From: Streptococcus bovimastitidis
GTDB taxonomy: Bacteria > Bacillota > Bacilli > Lactobacillales > Streptococcaceae
NCBI RefSeq assembly: GCF_001885095.1
Contig: NZ_LZDD01000003.1
Location: forward strand, 1-64,000
Length of the DNA stretch: 64,000 nt
Direction: 5' to 3'
How positions within the stretch are numbered: position 1 is the stretch's first letter; each line of letters opens with the position of its first letter. Below, in pieces: positions 25,414 through 36,816 of the stretch. The notes beneath the pieces are model-generated. The model saw only the letters and a list, made by a program, of their open reading frames with translations. It searched no databases and had not been told where the DNA came from. The translations under genes were made by a program, and so were the position numbers.

Positions 25414-28400
25414 TTGGCAGGACATGAAGTTCGATACGGAAAACACCGTACACGTCGTAGCTTTTCAAGAATCAAAGAAGTTCTTGATTTACCAAATTTA
25501 ATTGAAATTCAAACTGACTCATTCCAAGAATTCTTAGATACTGGTTTGAAGGAAGTCTTTGAAGATGTACTTCCTATCTCAAACTTTACAGATACTATGG
25601 AACTTGAGTTTGTTGGTTATGAATTCAAAGAACCAAAATACACTTTAGAAGAAGCTCGTATTCACGATGCAAGTTATTCTGCCCCAATTTTTGTAACCTT
25701 CCGTTTGGTTAACAAAGAAACAGGCGAAATTAAAACGCAAGAAGTCTTCTTTGGTGATTTCCCTATCATGACTGAAATGGGTACCTTCATCATCAATGGT
25801 GGTGAACGTATTATCGTTTCTCAGTTAGTCCGTTCTCCAGGTGTCTACTTTAATGATAAAGTTGATAAGAACGGTAAAGTTGGTTATGGTTCAACAGTTA
25901 TCCCTAACCGTGGCGCATGGTTAGAATTAGAAACTGACGCTAAAGATATTGCTTACACTCGTATTGACCGTACCCGTAAAATTCCATTCACAACACTTGT
26001 TCGTGCATTAGGATTTTCTGGTGATGATGAGATTGTTGACATCTTTGGTGATAGCGATCTTGTTCGTAATACAATCGAAAAAGATATTCACAAGAATCCA
26101 AATGATTCTCGTACAGATGAAGCCCTTAAAGAAATCTATGAGCGCTTAAGACCAGGTGAACCAAAAACTGCTGATAGCTCTCGTAGCCTCTTGATTGCTC
26201 GTTTCTTCGATGCCCGTCGTTATGACTTAGCAGCTGTTGGTCGCTACAAAATCAACAAAAAATTAAACATCAAGACTCGTCTTTTGAACCAAGTCATTGC
26301 TGAAAACTTAGTTGACGGTGAAACTGGAGAAATCTTAGTTGAAGCTGGAACAGAAATGACACGTGCTGTCATCGAGTCAATTGAAGCACAACTTGATGGT
26401 GATTTGAACAAATTTGTCTATACACCAAATGACTACGCTGTTGTTACAGAACCAGTTGTTTTACAAAAATTCAAAGTTGTTTCACCTTTAGACCCTGATA
26501 AAGTGGTTACTATTGTCGGAAATGCTAATCCTAGTGATCGTGTTCGTGCCTTGACTCCAGCTGATATCTTAGCTGAGATGTCATACTTCTTAAACCTTTC
26601 AGAAGGCATTGGTAAAGTAGACGATATCGATCATTTAGGAAATCGTCGTATCCGTGCTGTTGGTGAATTGTTAGCTAACCAATTCCGTATTGGTTTGGCC
26701 CGTATGGAACGTAATGTCCGTGAAAGAATGTCTGTTCAAGACAGTGAAGTTCTCACACCACAACAAATCATCAATATCCGTCCTGTTACAGCAGCTGTTA
26801 AAGAATTCTTTGGTTCTTCTCAGTTGTCACAGTTCATGGACCAACATAATCCTCTATCTGAATTATCACATAAACGTCGTCTTTCAGCCTTAGGACCTGG
26901 TGGTTTGACTCGTGACCGTGCCGGTTACGAAGTTCGTGACGTGCATTATACTCACTATGGCCGTATGTGTCCGATTGAAACTCCTGAGGGACCAAATATC
27001 GGTTTGATTAACAACTTGTCTTCATTTGGACATTTAAACAAATATGGTTTTATTCAAACACCATACCGTAAAGTTGATCGTGCAAATGGCGTTGTTACAA
27101 ATGAAATTGTTTGGTTAACAGCCGACGAAGAAGATGAATTTACAGTAGCACAGGCTAATTCTAAATTAAATGAAGACGGAACTTTTGCTGAAGAAATCGT
27201 CATGGGTCGTCACCAAGGTAATAACCAAGAATTTGCTGCCAGCACAGTTGATTATGTCGACGTATCTCCAAAACAAGTAGTTGCCGTAGCGACTGCATGT
27301 ATTCCTTTCTTAGAAAACGATGACTCCAACCGTGCCCTTATGGGTGCCAACATGCAACGTCAGGCTGTCCCATTGATTGATCCAAAAGCACCACTTGTTG
27401 GTACTGGTATGGAATATCAAGCAGCACATGACTCAGGAGCTGCTGTTATCGCGCAACATGACGGTAAAGTTATTTTCTCTGATGCTGAAAAAGTTGAAGT
27501 TCGTCGTGAAGATGGTTCACTTGATGTTTATCATGTGACTAAATTCCGTCGTTCAAACTCTGGTACAGCTTATAACCAACGCACACTTGTTAAAGTTGGC
27601 GACATCATTGAAAAAGGTGACTTCATCGCTGATGGACCATCTATGGAAAATGGTGAGATGGCCCTTGGTCAAAACCCAGTCGTAGCTTATATGACTTGGG
27701 AAGGTTACAACTTTGAGGATGCGGTTATCATGAGTGAACGTCTTGTAAAAGAAGATGTCTATACATCAGTTCACTTAGAAGAATTTGAATCAGAAACACG
27801 TGATACAAAGCTTGGACCTGAAGAAATCACTCGCGAAGTACCAAACGTTGGTGAAGAAGCCCTTAAAGATTTAGATGAAATGGGTATCATCCGTATCGGT
27901 GCTGAAGTTAAAGAAGGCGATATCTTAGTAGGTAAAGTAACACCTAAGGGTGAAAAAGACCTTTCTGCTGAGGAACGTTTACTTCATGCCATCTTCGGAG
28001 ATAAATCTCGTGAAGTCCGTGATACATCTCTTCGTGTTCCTCACGGTGGTGATGGTATCGTTCGTGATGTTAAGATCTTTACACGTGCAAACGGTGATGA
28101 ATTACAATCCGGTGTTAACATGCTTGTTCGTGTCTACATCGCTCAAAAACGTAAAATTAAAGTCGGCGATAAAATGGCCGGTCGTCACGGTAACAAAGGG
28201 GTTGTTTCTCGTATCGTTCCTGTTGAAGACATGCCTTACTTACCAGATGGTACACCGGTTGATATCATGTTGAACCCACTTGGGGTACCTTCACGTATGA
28301 ATATCGGACAAGTTATGGAGCTTCACTTAGGTATGGCTGCCCGTAACCTTGGTATTCACATCGCAACGCCAGTCTTTGACGGAGCAAGTGCTGAAGACCT

Positions 28401-28980
28401 TTGGGAAACAGTAGCTGAAGCTGGTATGGATTCTGATGCGAAGACTGTTCTTTATGACGGACGTACAGGTGAACCGTTTGATAACCGTGTCTCTGTTGGT
28501 GTCATGTACATGATTAAACTTCACCACATGGTTGATGATAAACTTCATGCCCGTTCAGTCGGACCTTACTCACTTGTTACCCAACAACCTCTTGGTGGTA
28601 AAGCACAATTTGGTGGACAACGGTTTGGTGAGATGGAAGTATGGGCCTTAGAGGCTTACGGTGCATCAAATGTTCTTCAAGAAATCTTGACTTACAAGTC
28701 AGATGACGTTACTGGACGTTTGAAAGCTTATGAAGCAATCACTAAAGGTAAACCAATTCCAAAACCGGGTGTTCCTGAATCATTCCGCGTTCTTGTTAAA
28801 GAATTGCAATCACTTGGTTTAGACATGCGAGTACTTGATGAAGATGACAATGAAGTTGAACTTCGTGATCTTGATGAAGGTGAAGATGACGACGTGATGC
28901 ACGTTGATGATCTTGAAAAAGCGCGTGAAAAACAAGCTCAAGAAGCTCCTGTAGTTTCTGAACAAACTGATGAAAACTAA
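25414..28980 (+). CDS. rpoB: DNA-directed RNA polymerase subunit beta
   Basis: A 1188-residue beta subunit. It starts with TTG at 25414 ([17 protein letters not shown]), after AAAGGAG. The rifampicin region [20 protein letters not shown]... shows the usual sensitive residues Gln, Asp, His and Ser, so no classical rifampicin-resistance change is seen. The C-terminal tail is acidic, [17 protein letters not shown]. It is cotranscribed with rpoC 92 bases downstream. Confidence 0.97.
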   Translation: MAGHEVRYGKHRTRRSFSRIKEVLDLPNLIEIQTDSFQEFLDTGLKEVFEDVLPISNFTDTMELEFVGYEFKEPKYTLEEARIHDASYSAPIFVTFRLVNKETGEIKTQEVFFGDFPIMTEMGTFIINGGERIIVSQLVRSPGVYFNDKVDKNGKVGYGSTVIPNRGAWLELETDAKDIAYTRIDRTRKIPFTTLVRALGFSGDDEIVDIFGDSDLVRNTIEKDIHKNPNDSRTDEALKEIYERLRPGEPKTADSSRSLLIARFFDARRYDLAAVGRYKINKKLNIKTRLLNQVIAENLVDGETGEILVEAGTEMTRAVIESIEAQLDGDLNKFVYTPNDYAVVTEPVVLQKFKVVSPLDPDKVVTIVGNANPSDRVRALTPADILAEMSYFLNLSEGIGKVDDIDHLGNRRIRAVGELLANQFRIGLARMERNVRERMSVQDSEVLTPQQIINIRPVTAAVKEFFGSSQLSQFMDQHNPLSELSHKRRLSALGPGGLTRDRAGYEVRDVHYTHYGRMCPIETPEGPNIGLINNLSSFGHLNKYGFIQTPYRKVDRANGVVTNEIVWLTADEEDEFTVAQANSKLNEDGTFAEEIVMGRHQGNNQEFAASTVDYVDVSPKQVVAVATACIPFLENDDSNRALMGANMQRQAVPLIDPKAPLVGTGMEYQAAHDSGAAVIAQHDGKVIFSDAEKVEVRREDGSLDVYHVTKFRRSNSGTAYNQRTLVKVGDIIEKGDFIADGPSMENGEMALGQNPVVAYMTWEGYNFEDAVIMSERLVKEDVYTSVHLEEFESETRDTKLGPEEITREVPNVGEEALKDLDEMGIIRIGAEVKEGDILVGKVTPKGEKDLSAEERLLHAIFGDKSREVRDTSLRVPHGGDGIVRDVKIFTRANGDELQSGVNMLVRVYIAQKRKIKVGDKMAGRHGNKGVVSRIVPVEDMPYLPDGTPVDIMLNPLGVPSRMNIGQVMELHLGMAARNLGIHIATPVFDGASAEDLWETVAEAGMDSDAKTVLYDGRTGEPFDNRVSVGVMYMIKLHHMVDDKLHARSVGPYSLVTQQPLGGKAQFGGQRFGEMEVWALEAYGASNVLQEILTYKSDDVTGRLKAYEAITKGKPIPKPGVPESFRVLVKELQSLGLDMRVLDEDDNEVELRDLDEGEDDDVMHVDDLEKAREKQAQEAPVVSEQTDEN

Positions 28981-29072
28981 ACTTATTTAACAAGTTTACG
29001 AAATAAATAAACGAGCCTAGGGCCTTGGCCCTAGCAGCTGGTTTAGTCATAAATCGAAGAAAGGTAAAACTA

Positions 29073-32000
29073 GTGGTTGACGTAAATCGTTTTAAAAGTA
29101 TGCAAATCACATTAGCCTCACCAAGTAAAGTCCGTTCATGGTCTTATGGTGAAGTTAAAAAACCTGAAACAATCAACTACCGTACATTAAAACCTGAACG
29201 TGAAGGTCTCTTTGATGAAGTCATCTTTGGACCTACAAAAGATTGGGAATGTGCGTGTGGTAAATACAAACGTATCCGTTATAAAGGGATTGTTTGTGAC
29301 CGATGTGGGGTAGAAGTTACTCGTGCTAAAGTTCGTCGTGAACGTATGGGACATATCGAGTTGAAAGCTCCTGTATCACACATCTGGTATTTCAAAGGTA
29401 TTCCATCACGTATGGGACTTACCCTTGATATGAGCCCTCGTGCTTTAGAAGAAGTAATCTACTTCGCAGCTTATGTTGTTATTGACCCAATGGATACACC
29501 GCTTGAGCCAAAATCACTTTTAACAGAACGTGAATACCGTGAAAAAGTTCAAGAATATGGTTATGGTTCATTCATCGCAAAAATGGGTGCCGAAGCGATT
29601 CAAGATCTCTTGAAACGTGTTGATTTACCAGCAGAAATTGCTGAGTTAAAAGAAGAACTCAAATCAGCAACTGGACAAAAACGGATTAAAGCTGTTCGTC
29701 GTTTAGACGTTCTTGATGCCTTTAACAAATCTGGAAATAAACCTGAATGGATGGTTCTTAACATCTTACCAGTTATCCCACCAGATTTACGTCCAATGGT
29801 TCAATTGGATGGTGGCCGTTTTGCCGCATCTGACTTGAATGACTTATATCGTCGTGTTATCAACCGTAACAACCGTCTTGCACGCTTGTTAGAATTGAAT
29901 GCTCCTGGAATCATTGTTCAAAATGAAAAACGGATGCTTCAAGAAGCCGTTGATGCCTTAATCGATAACGGTCGTCGTGGTCGTCCAATTACTGGACCAG
30001 GAAGCCGTCCATTGAAATCTTTAAGCCACATGCTTAAAGGTAAACAAGGTCGTTTCCGTCAAAACTTGCTTGGTAAACGTGTAGACTTCTCAGGTCGTTC
30101 TGTTATCGCCGTTGGTCCAACCCTTAAAATGTACCAATGTGGTGTGCCACGTGAAATGGCTATCGAACTTTTCAAACCATTTGTTATGCGTGAAATTGTT
30201 GCCAAAGAATATGCTGGTAACGTTAAAGCAGCTAAACGTATGGTTGAACGTGGGGATGAGCGTATTTGGGATATCTTAGAAGAAGTTATCAAAGAACACC
30301 CAGTACTACTTAACCGCGCACCTACCCTTCACAGACTTGGTATCCAGGCCTTTGAACCAGTTCTTATCGATGGTAAAGCACTTCGTCTTCACCCACTTGT
30401 ATGTGAAGCTTACAATGCCGATTTCGATGGGGACCAAATGGCCATCCACGTACCATTATCTGAAGAAGCACAAGCTGAAGCTCGTTTGTTAATGCTTGCA
30501 GCAGAGCACATCCTAAATCCGAAAGACGGTAAACCAGTCGTTACCCCTTCTCAGGACATGGTTTTGGGGAACTATTACCTAACTATGGAAGATGCAGGGC
30601 GTGAAGGCGAAGGTATGGTCTTCAAGGATATTGATGAAGCGGTTATGGCATATCAAAATGGCTATGCTCATTTACATAGTCGTGTTGGTATTGCTGTTGA
30701 TAGTATGCCGAATAAACCTTGGAAAGATAGTCAAAGACATAAAATCATGGTTACCACTGTTGGTAAGATTTTATTCAATGCTATCATGCCTGAGGATCTT
30801 CCATACTTGCAAGAACCAAACAATGCTAACTTAACTGATGGCACTCCAGATAAATACTTCCTTGAACCAGGACAAGAAATTCAAGATGTGATTGATACTC
30901 TTGAGATTAATGTACCATTCAAGAAGAAAAATCTTGGTAATATCATTGCTGAAACCTTTAAACGTTTCCGTACAACTGAAACATCTGCCTTCCTTGACCG
31001 TTTGAAAGACTTAGGATACTATCATTCAACACTTGCTGGTTTAACAGTGGGTATTGCCGATATTCCAGTTATTGATAACAAAGCTGAAATTATTGAAGCA
31101 GCTCACCACCGTGTTGAAGATATTAATAAAGCCTTCCGTCGTGGTTTGATGACTGAAGATGACCGTTATGTTGCAGTTACAACAACATGGCGTGAAGCTA
31201 AGGAAGCACTTGAAAAACGTCTGATTGAAACACAAGATCCTAAGAACCCTATCGTTATGATGATGGACTCAGGTGCCCGTGGTAATATCTCCAACTTCTC
31301 ACAGCTTGCCGGTATGCGTGGTTTGATGGCCGCTCCTAACGGACGTATCATGGAATTACCAATCCTTTCAAACTTCCGTGAAGGTTTGACCGTATTGGAA
31401 ATGTTCTTCTCAACCCATGGTGCTCGTAAAGGTATGACCGATACAGCCCTTAAGACTGCCGACTCAGGTTACTTAACACGTCGTTTGGTTGACGTTGCCC
31501 AAGATGTTATCATCCGTGAAGATGATTGTGGAACAGACCGTGGTCTTCTCATCAAAGCGATTACTGATGGTAAAGAAGTTACTGAAACACTTGAAGAACG
31601 TCTTCAAGGTCGTTACACTCGTAAATCAGTTAAACATCCTGAAACTGGTGAAGTCCTCATTGGTGCTGACCAATTGATTTCAGAAGATATGGCTCGTAAG
31701 ATTGTTGAAGCTGGCGTTGAAGAAGTTACAATCCGTTCAGTCTTCACTTGTGCGACTCGTCATGGTGTCTGCCGTCACTGTTATGGTATCAACTTGGCAA
31801 CAGGTGATGCTGTTGAAGTTGGTGAAGCAGTTGGTACAATCGCCGCTCAATCTATCGGTGAACCTGGTACTCAGCTTACAATGCGTACCTTCCATACCGG
31901 TGGTGTTGCGTCAAATACCGATATCACTCAAGGTCTTCCTCGTATCCAAGAAATCTTTGAAGCACGTAACCCTAAAGGGGAAGCTGTTATCACTGAAGTT

Positions 32001-32714
32001 AAAGGTAAAGTCGTTGACATCGAAGAAGATGCAGCAACTCGTACTAAGAAGGTTTATGTTGAAGGTAAAACTGGTAATGGTGAATACGTTGTTCCATTTA
32101 CAGCTCGTATGAAAGTTGAAATTGGTGACGAAGTTAACCGCGGAGCTTCATTAACTGAAGGTTCTATCCAACCTAAACGGTTACTTGAAGTTCGTGATAC
32201 CCTTTCAGTAGAAACTTACCTATTGGCTGAAGTACAAAAAGTTTACCGTAGCCAAGGGGTAGAAATCGGTGATAAACACGTTGAGGTAATGGTTCGCCAA
32301 ATGCTTCGCAAAGTTCGTGTTATGGATCCAGGTGATACTGAACTTCTTCCAGGAACTCTTCTTGATATTGCAGACTTCACAGAAGCTAATAAAGATATTG
32401 TTATTTCTGGTGGTATTCCAGCAACTTCTCGTCCAGTTCTTATGGGGATTACAAAAGCATCCCTTGAAACCAATTCATTCTTGTCAGCTGCATCCTTCCA
32501 GGAAACAACTCGTGTCCTTACAGATGCTGCTATTCGTGGTAAGAAAGACCACTTGCTTGGTCTTAAAGAAAATGTTATTATTGGTAAAATCATTCCAGCT
32601 GGTACTGGTATGGCACGTTACCGTAATATCGAGCCACAAGCAATCAATGAAGTGGAAATCATCGATGAACCACAACTTACAGAAGAAACCGTTTCTGTTA
32701 CAGATGCAGAATAA
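29073..32714 (+). CDS. rpoC: DNA-directed RNA polymerase subunit beta'
   Basis: About 1213 residues. The GTG at 29073 gives the family's usual start [17 protein letters not shown] and follows AAAGG. The longer in-frame opening at 29025 is not conserved sequence. The N-terminal zinc ribbon is [20 protein letters not shown]. The catalytic magnesium loop [10 protein letters not shown] is intact, as is the second zinc site [13 protein letters not shown]. The gene ends at a strong terminator. Confidence 0.97.
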   Translation: MVDVNRFKSMQITLASPSKVRSWSYGEVKKPETINYRTLKPEREGLFDEVIFGPTKDWECACGKYKRIRYKGIVCDRCGVEVTRAKVRRERMGHIELKAPVSHIWYFKGIPSRMGLTLDMSPRALEEVIYFAAYVVIDPMDTPLEPKSLLTEREYREKVQEYGYGSFIAKMGAEAIQDLLKRVDLPAEIAELKEELKSATGQKRIKAVRRLDVLDAFNKSGNKPEWMVLNILPVIPPDLRPMVQLDGGRFAASDLNDLYRRVINRNNRLARLLELNAPGIIVQNEKRMLQEAVDALIDNGRRGRPITGPGSRPLKSLSHMLKGKQGRFRQNLLGKRVDFSGRSVIAVGPTLKMYQCGVPREMAIELFKPFVMREIVAKEYAGNVKAAKRMVERGDERIWDILEEVIKEHPVLLNRAPTLHRLGIQAFEPVLIDGKALRLHPLVCEAYNADFDGDQMAIHVPLSEEAQAEARLLMLAAEHILNPKDGKPVVTPSQDMVLGNYYLTMEDAGREGEGMVFKDIDEAVMAYQNGYAHLHSRVGIAVDSMPNKPWKDSQRHKIMVTTVGKILFNAIMPEDLPYLQEPNNANLTDGTPDKYFLEPGQEIQDVIDTLEINVPFKKKNLGNIIAETFKRFRTTETSAFLDRLKDLGYYHSTLAGLTVGIADIPVIDNKAEIIEAAHHRVEDINKAFRRGLMTEDDRYVAVTTTWREAKEALEKRLIETQDPKNPIVMMMDSGARGNISNFSQLAGMRGLMAAPNGRIMELPILSNFREGLTVLEMFFSTHGARKGMTDTALKTADSGYLTRRLVDVAQDVIIREDDCGTDRGLLIKAITDGKEVTETLEERLQGRYTRKSVKHPETGEVLIGADQLISEDMARKIVEAGVEEVTIRSVFTCATRHGVCRHCYGINLATGDAVEVGEAVGTIAAQSIGEPGTQLTMRTFHTGGVASNTDITQGLPRIQEIFEARNPKGEAVITEVKGKVVDIEEDAATRTKKVYVEGKTGNGEYVVPFTARMKVEIGDEVNRGASLTEGSIQPKRLLEVRDTLSVETYLLAEVQKVYRSQGVEIGDKHVEVMVRQMLRKVRVMDPGDTELLPGTLLDIADFTEANKDIVISGGIPATSRPVLMGITKASLETNSFLSAASFQETTRVLTDAAIRGKKDHLLGLKENVIIGKIIPAGTGMARYRNIEPQAINEVEIIDEPQLTEETVSVTDAE

Positions 32715-32743
32715 GAAGGAGGAGCTCAGCTCCTTCTTTTTTT
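32713..32743 (+). terminator. terminator of rpoBC
   Basis: AAGAAGGAG/CTCCTTCTT stem directly after the rpoC stop, followed by seven T. Confidence 0.93.
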
Positions 32744-32838
32744 AGAGTTAAAAATTAACTAGTTAAGTTTCGTGAGCAGATATTTTTTAAATGGCAAAGC
32801 TTTTGTATATAATAGGCTTAAGAAAAGGAAAATATCAT

Positions 32839-33204
32839 ATGTATCAGGTAATTAAAATGTATGGCGATTGGGAGCCTTGGTGGTTTATTGAAGGCTGGCA
32901 AGACGATATCGTTGAAGAGCAAGCTTTTGAAAATTGGCAAGATGCTCTAAGTTTTTATAAAAAAGAATGGCAACAATTAAGAAATGACTATCCGAGTTAT
33001 CACAGTCAAAAAAATTTGTTGGCGACATTCTGGACTAAATCAGAAAAAAGATGGTGCGAAGATTGTGGAGACGATTTGCAACAATACCATTCTATTTTGC
33101 TGTTAAAAGATAAAGATATCATCCCAATGGAAAATTACCTAGAATCCTTTGAAATAAGAAATGATATTCCTAAAGCACCATATACCTGTAAAATTAATTT
33201 ATAA
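32839..33204 (+). CDS. DUF1033 family protein
   Basis: A 121-residue protein of a family found in streptococci and relatives, typically directly upstream of the comG operon. It is Trp- and Asp-rich (GDWEPWWFIEGWQDD) and has a CEDCGDD motif near residues 74-80 that could bind metal. ATG 32839 follows AAAAGG; a longer frame from 32791 overlaps the -10 TATAAT at 32808. The function is unknown. A terminator separates it from comGA, so it is not in the competence operon. Confidence 0.85.
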   Translation: MYQVIKMYGDWEPWWFIEGWQDDIVEEQAFENWQDALSFYKKEWQQLRNDYPSYHSQKNLLATFWTKSEKRWCEDCGDDLQQYHSILLLKDKDIIPMENYLESFEIRNDIPKAPYTCKINL

Positions 33205-33238
33205 AAAGACAAGTTTTTGAGAAAACTTGTCTTTTTTT
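33203..33238 (+). terminator. terminator of the DUF1033 gene
   Basis: AAAGACAAGTTTT/AAAACTTGTCTTT stem followed by a T-run. It insulates the competence operon from upstream transcription. Confidence 0.92.
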
Positions 33239-33245
33239 GCGAATA
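33238..33245 (+). promoter_or_regulatory. competence (SigX) cin-box of the comG operon
   Basis: TGCGAATA differs at one base from the streptococcal cin-box TACGAATA recognised by ComX/SigX. It lies 20 bases upstream of comGA, next to a T-rich tract, as expected for late competence genes. Confidence 0.7.
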
Positions 33246-33265
33246 AATGATTGAGGAGGTTGGAA

Positions 33266-34204
33266 ATGATACAAACGATTGGACAAGAATTAATTGAAAA
33301 AGCCTTAGAGTTACAAGCGCAAGATATCTACATAATTCCCTACCAAGACCGATATCAGGTATTTATGCGGGTGGGTGAAAGAAAGCACTTTATCGCTAAT
33401 TATAAGCGACAGGAAATGGCAAGCTTGATTAGTCATTTTAAATTTATTGCCGGAATGAATGTCGGTGAAAAGCGACGCTGTCAACTAGGATCTTGCCAAT
33501 ACCCGATTGCGGCTGATAAATCTGTCCCAATGCGACTGTCGACGGTAGGTAATTTTAAGGGTCTTGAAAGTCTTGTTATAAGAATCTTAGCAAAAAGAAA
33601 AGCTGGTCTTCATTACTGGTTTGACCTCCATAAAGACGTTGAGAAAGTTATTTCTGGAAGGGGACTGTATCTTTTTGCGGGACCAGTTGGGTCTGGTAAA
33701 ACTAGCCTCATGTACCAATTAGTTTCGCGCTTAGCAAAAGACAAACAGGTTATTACAATCGAGGATCCAGTAGAAGTCCAAGATGATAGTCTTCTGCAAA
33801 TACAGGTTAATGACAGTATTGGTATGACTTATGATAATCTGATCAAATTATCCTTGAGACATCGACCAGATTTTTTAATTATTGGCGAAATTAGGGACCA
33901 TGAGACAGCCAGAGCAGTGATAAGAGCCAGTTTAACAGGAGCTGTGGTCTTTTCTACTGTACATGCTAAAAGTATACCTGGTGTCTATCAGAGATTACTA
34001 GAACTTGGTATTAGTAGTCAAGAACTGGAACAAAGTTTGAAATTTATTGCTTACCAAAGATTAATTGCAGGAGGAGGACTGATTGATTATGCGACCGAGA
34101 AATTCCAGACCCACAGCGAGACCAATTGGAATAAGAAAATTAATGGCCTTCTTGAACAAGGACATATCACTCAAGAAGAGGCAAACTGGGAAAAGATTAG
34201 CTAG
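33266..34204 (+). CDS. comGA: competence pilus assembly ATPase ComGA (ComYA)
   Basis: A GspE/PilB-type ATPase of about 312 residues that drives assembly of the DNA-uptake pilus. The Walker A is GPVGSGKT (about residues 136-143), the Asp box VITIEDPVE, Walker B FLIIGEIRD and the His box ASLTGAVVFSTVHAKS. ATG 33266 follows GAGGAGG. It is controlled by the cin-box upstream. It overlaps comGB. The gene is intact, but the operon is interrupted at comGC. Confidence 0.93.
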   Translation: MIQTIGQELIEKALELQAQDIYIIPYQDRYQVFMRVGERKHFIANYKRQEMASLISHFKFIAGMNVGEKRRCQLGSCQYPIAADKSVPMRLSTVGNFKGLESLVIRILAKRKAGLHYWFDLHKDVEKVISGRGLYLFAGPVGSGKTSLMYQLVSRLAKDKQVITIEDPVEVQDDSLLQIQVNDSIGMTYDNLIKLSLRHRPDFLIIGEIRDHETARAVIRASLTGAVVFSTVHAKSIPGVYQRLLELGISSQELEQSLKFIAYQRLIAGGGLIDYATEKFQTHSETNWNKKINGLLEQGHITQEEANWEKIS

Positions 34205-35174
34205 TGCTAAACAAGCTAAACTCATTGAACTTTTCCATAATCTCAGTCAAAGTGGCTTTAGCCTAAGTGAAATGGTTGCTTTTCTTGAAAAGTCAAAAAT
34301 TATCGGTCATGACTATTGCCTGAGGATGCGAAATGACTTAATTGGCGGTCGTTCTTTATCGGAAATGATGGAAAATTTGGGTTATCCTGAAGGAATCGTT
34401 ACCCAATTAAGTTTAGCAGAAGCTCACGGAAATACAGAAAATTCATTGGCAAAGATTAAAGACTATATAAATCAAAGCCGCTATATTAGACAGAAAACTC
34501 TTGAAGTTGTGACCTATCCTATCATTTTGCTCACTTTTCTAGTTGTCATTGTTTTTGGCTTACGGCATTACTTGCTCCCTCAAATTGATCAAAAAAATGT
34601 CTTAACAAGTTTTTTAAGTCACTTTCCGGTTCTCTTACTTACGACGGCTATCACTTTATTAGTAGTAGCTCTGTTTGTGACCATACGTTGGCATAAAATG
34701 GAGAGGATGAAACAGCTTCAAAGCTATGCTCAACTTCCTATTATTTCTCTTTTTATCAAGTCTTATATGACGGCCTACTATGCGCGTGAATGGGGCAATC
34801 TGATTGCTCAAGGGATAGAGCTTAGTGATATTTTGGGCATAATGATTTCAGAAAAGTCAGTTCTCATGCAAGAACTTGGACGGGATATGCAAAGGTCATT
34901 TATTGAGGGCAAGGCTTTACATGAGAAGGTGAAAGAGTACTCCTTTTTCCATGATGAATTATCCTTGATGATTGAATATGGCCAGGTCAAAGGAAAATTA
35001 GGTCAAGAGTTAGAAATTTATGCTCAATTAGTTTGGGAAAGTTACTTCCGTATATTATTACAGGCCACACAAATGATTCAACCACTCATTTTTTTGGGAG
35101 TTGCTCTAATCATTGTCATGATTTATGCAGCTCTTCTATTACCCATGTATCACAATATAGGAGGAAATATTTAA
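34143..35174 (+). CDS. comGB: competence pilus membrane platform protein ComGB (ComYB)
   Basis: About 343 residues, GspF/PilC family, with two T2SSF domains and three membrane helices (near residues 115-140, 155-180 and the C-terminus). It anchors the competence pseudopilus. I chose ATG 34143 (MAFLNKDISLKKRQ); the frame is open further upstream inside comGA but that part does not look like the family. The stop overlaps the comGC start. Confidence 0.9.
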   Translation: MAFLNKDISLKKRQTGKRLASAKQAKLIELFHNLSQSGFSLSEMVAFLEKSKIIGHDYCLRMRNDLIGGRSLSEMMENLGYPEGIVTQLSLAEAHGNTENSLAKIKDYINQSRYIRQKTLEVVTYPIILLTFLVVIVFGLRHYLLPQIDQKNVLTSFLSHFPVLLLTTAITLLVVALFVTIRWHKMERMKQLQSYAQLPIISLFIKSYMTAYYAREWGNLIAQGIELSDILGIMISEKSVLMQELGRDMQRSFIEGKALHEKVKEYSFFHDELSLMIEYGQVKGKLGQELEIYAQLVWESYFRILLQATQMIQPLIFLGVALIIVMIYAALLLPMYHNIGGNI

Positions 35175-35236
35175 TGAAAAAATTAATGGAAAAAAGCAAG
35201 AAAGTTTCAGTCAAAGCCTTCACGCTTCTAGAAATA
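35174..35236 (+). pseudogene. comGC: comGC major pseudopilin, 5' fragment cut by prophage
   Basis: The start MKKLMEKSKKVSVKAFTLLE is the prepilin leader of ComGC, including the processing motif KAFTLLE. After Glu20 the sequence leaves the family (expected hydrophobic helix starting Met-Leu) and runs into phage DNA with a stop at 35288. The rest of the gene should lie beyond the prophage, outside the window. With the pilin split, the competence pilus cannot be made unless the prophage excises. Confidence 0.9.
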
Positions 35237-35240
35237 AAGG
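35226..35240. other. prophage left junction (attL)
   Basis: Similarity to comGC ends at about CTTCTAGAAAT; the serine integrase gene ends at 35253, as expected beside its attachment site. The exact crossover core cannot be set without attR. Confidence 0.6.
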
Positions 35241-35252
35241 AAAGTAAAATTG

Positions 35253-36692
35253 CTAGTTTTTCCAGTCTATTTCTATCGCATTTTCTTTAATATAAACCCT
35301 ATTAATTAGGCTTTTGGCAATAATAGCTTGATCCTCATAGGATAATTCAAAAATATTTTTAGTTGATATTTTTTTAAGTGCTTGTTTTTTTAAATGATTT
35401 TCTTTTTTATTTTCTCTGTCTTTTATTTCGTTTTCCAGTAAGTTTTTTTGATCAATTAAATTTGATGTTTTAGCTTTTAATTCTTCCAGGCCAATTAAGT
35501 CATTTAAGTATAAATCGTTTAATCTTTCAATCTTTAAATTGACTTGCTTAATTTCTTTTTCAATTTTGCTATTATCAATTATTTCTTCTTTACCAAAAAT
35601 ATCGTCAGCAACTTTTTCATCAGTTTGAATAGCATATATTTTATTTAATACAATATTTTCTATATCTTCTTTATAGTAATATCCAGAGTCGCATTTTTTA
35701 TTATCGTTGTAAATAACCAATGGCTTTGTCTTGCGAGGGAACCTATTTGTACATTGATACCGCATAGTCCGTGTTCCGTCTTTACGTTTTGCTCCAAGCA
35801 TTATTTTTAGTGGGGCACCACAATATCCACACCTCGCTAGGCCAGATAGCATATATTTTGCTTTAAATGGTCTTGGGTTAATATAGGTCAAAGCAGTCAT
35901 TTGCCTTTCCTTAATAACTTCCTGTGCCAAATCAAATGTTTCTTTTGTAATTATTGGTTCGTGTAGACCATGGTAAATTTCTCCATCGTATCTTATCAAA
36001 CCGCAATAGACTGGGTTAGTTAAAACGCTTTGCGTTGTTCGATAGCTCCATTTTACTTTTTTATTGGTTAATAGATTATTTTCATTAAGATAATCTCTTA
36101 ATTTTGTTATTGATTTACCGCTCAAATACAACTCATAAATTTTTCTGACTATAATTGCTTCTGCTGGTACAATATTTAATGTTCCAGTTTTTTTATCGTA
36201 CTTATAGCCATAAGACGATTTTGCCCACATCATAGATTTACCTGATTTTGCTCGGCCAACCTTACCTAAAAGCATTCGTTCTTTAATTTGCTCTCGTTCT
36301 AACTGTGCAAATACTGATAAAATACCAATCATTGCTTTACCAAATGCGCTGGAAGTGTCAAAATTTTCATTAAGACTTAAAAAGTCAATGTCATTTTTGA
36401 TAAATACTTCTTCGATTAGATAAAGTGTATCTTTCTGCGACCTACTTAACCTATCAAGCTTATATACAAGTACCGTATCAAATTTTTTCGCTTTAGCGTC
36501 CGATACAAGGTTTGTCATTGCCGGCCTTTTTATATTTGATCCTGTAAAACCGCCATCAGAATATACTTTGTAAACCGTCCAGTCTTTAATATCACAGTAG
36601 GCCTTTAATTTATCTATTTGTTCGTCTAAAGAATAACCCTCGTCAGCCTGCATACTTGTACTTACTCTTGTGTAAATTGCTACTTTTGCCAT
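35253..36692 (-). CDS. large serine recombinase (prophage integrase)
   Basis: A 479-residue site-specific recombinase. The catalytic resolvase domain (about residues 1-150) has the nucleophile Ser in YTRVSTSMQ, and DRLSR near 80. It is followed by the recombinase domain, a zinc ribbon beginning CGYCGAPLK (about 290-360) and a C-terminal coiled coil (about 375-450). It catalyses attP x attB integration and, with a directionality factor, excision. Target choice in comGC is inferred from its position at the junction. No obvious excisionase is seen. Confidence 0.93.
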   Translation of the reverse strand: MAKVAIYTRVSTSMQADEGYSLDEQIDKLKAYCDIKDWTVYKVYSDGGFTGSNIKRPAMTNLVSDAKAKKFDTVLVYKLDRLSRSQKDTLYLIEEVFIKNDIDFLSLNENFDTSSAFGKAMIGILSVFAQLEREQIKERMLLGKVGRAKSGKSMMWAKSSYGYKYDKKTGTLNIVPAEAIIVRKIYELYLSGKSITKLRDYLNENNLLTNKKVKWSYRTTQSVLTNPVYCGLIRYDGEIYHGLHEPIITKETFDLAQEVIKERQMTALTYINPRPFKAKYMLSGLARCGYCGAPLKIMLGAKRKDGTRTMRYQCTNRFPRKTKPLVIYNDNKKCDSGYYYKEDIENIVLNKIYAIQTDEKVADDIFGKEEIIDNSKIEKEIKQVNLKIERLNDLYLNDLIGLEELKAKTSNLIDQKNLLENEIKDRENKKENHLKKQALKKISTKNIFELSYEDQAIIAKSLINRVYIKENAIEIDWKN

Positions 36693-36723
36693 TGTTTAAT
36701 ACCTCATTATTTGATAAAATGGG

Positions 36724-36761
36724 TATAGTAAAAAGACCTAATAAATTAGGTTATTACTATA
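36724..36761. repeat. nested inverted repeats upstream of the integrase start
   Basis: TATAGTAA...TTACTATA encloses ACCTAA-TAAA-TTAGGT. The structure lies 32 bases before the integrase start codon and could regulate it. Confidence 0.5.
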
Positions 36762-36769
36762 CTTGATTT

Positions 36770-36816
36770 GCTTCACGCTCAGAGTCGCCAAACTTTGAGA
36801 GCGTGGGGCTTTTTTT
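36770..36816 (+). terminator. plus-strand terminator antisense to the lysogeny genes
   Basis: CACGCTC/GAGCGTG with flanking GC pairs is followed by seven T on the plus strand. No phage gene upstream on that strand uses it, so it probably stops comG operon transcription that runs through the integrase. Confidence 0.7.

Noticed and set aside
32243..32593. Minus-strand and alternative plus-strand frames within rpoC
   Set aside because: They lie inside a highly conserved polymerase gene and lack start signals.
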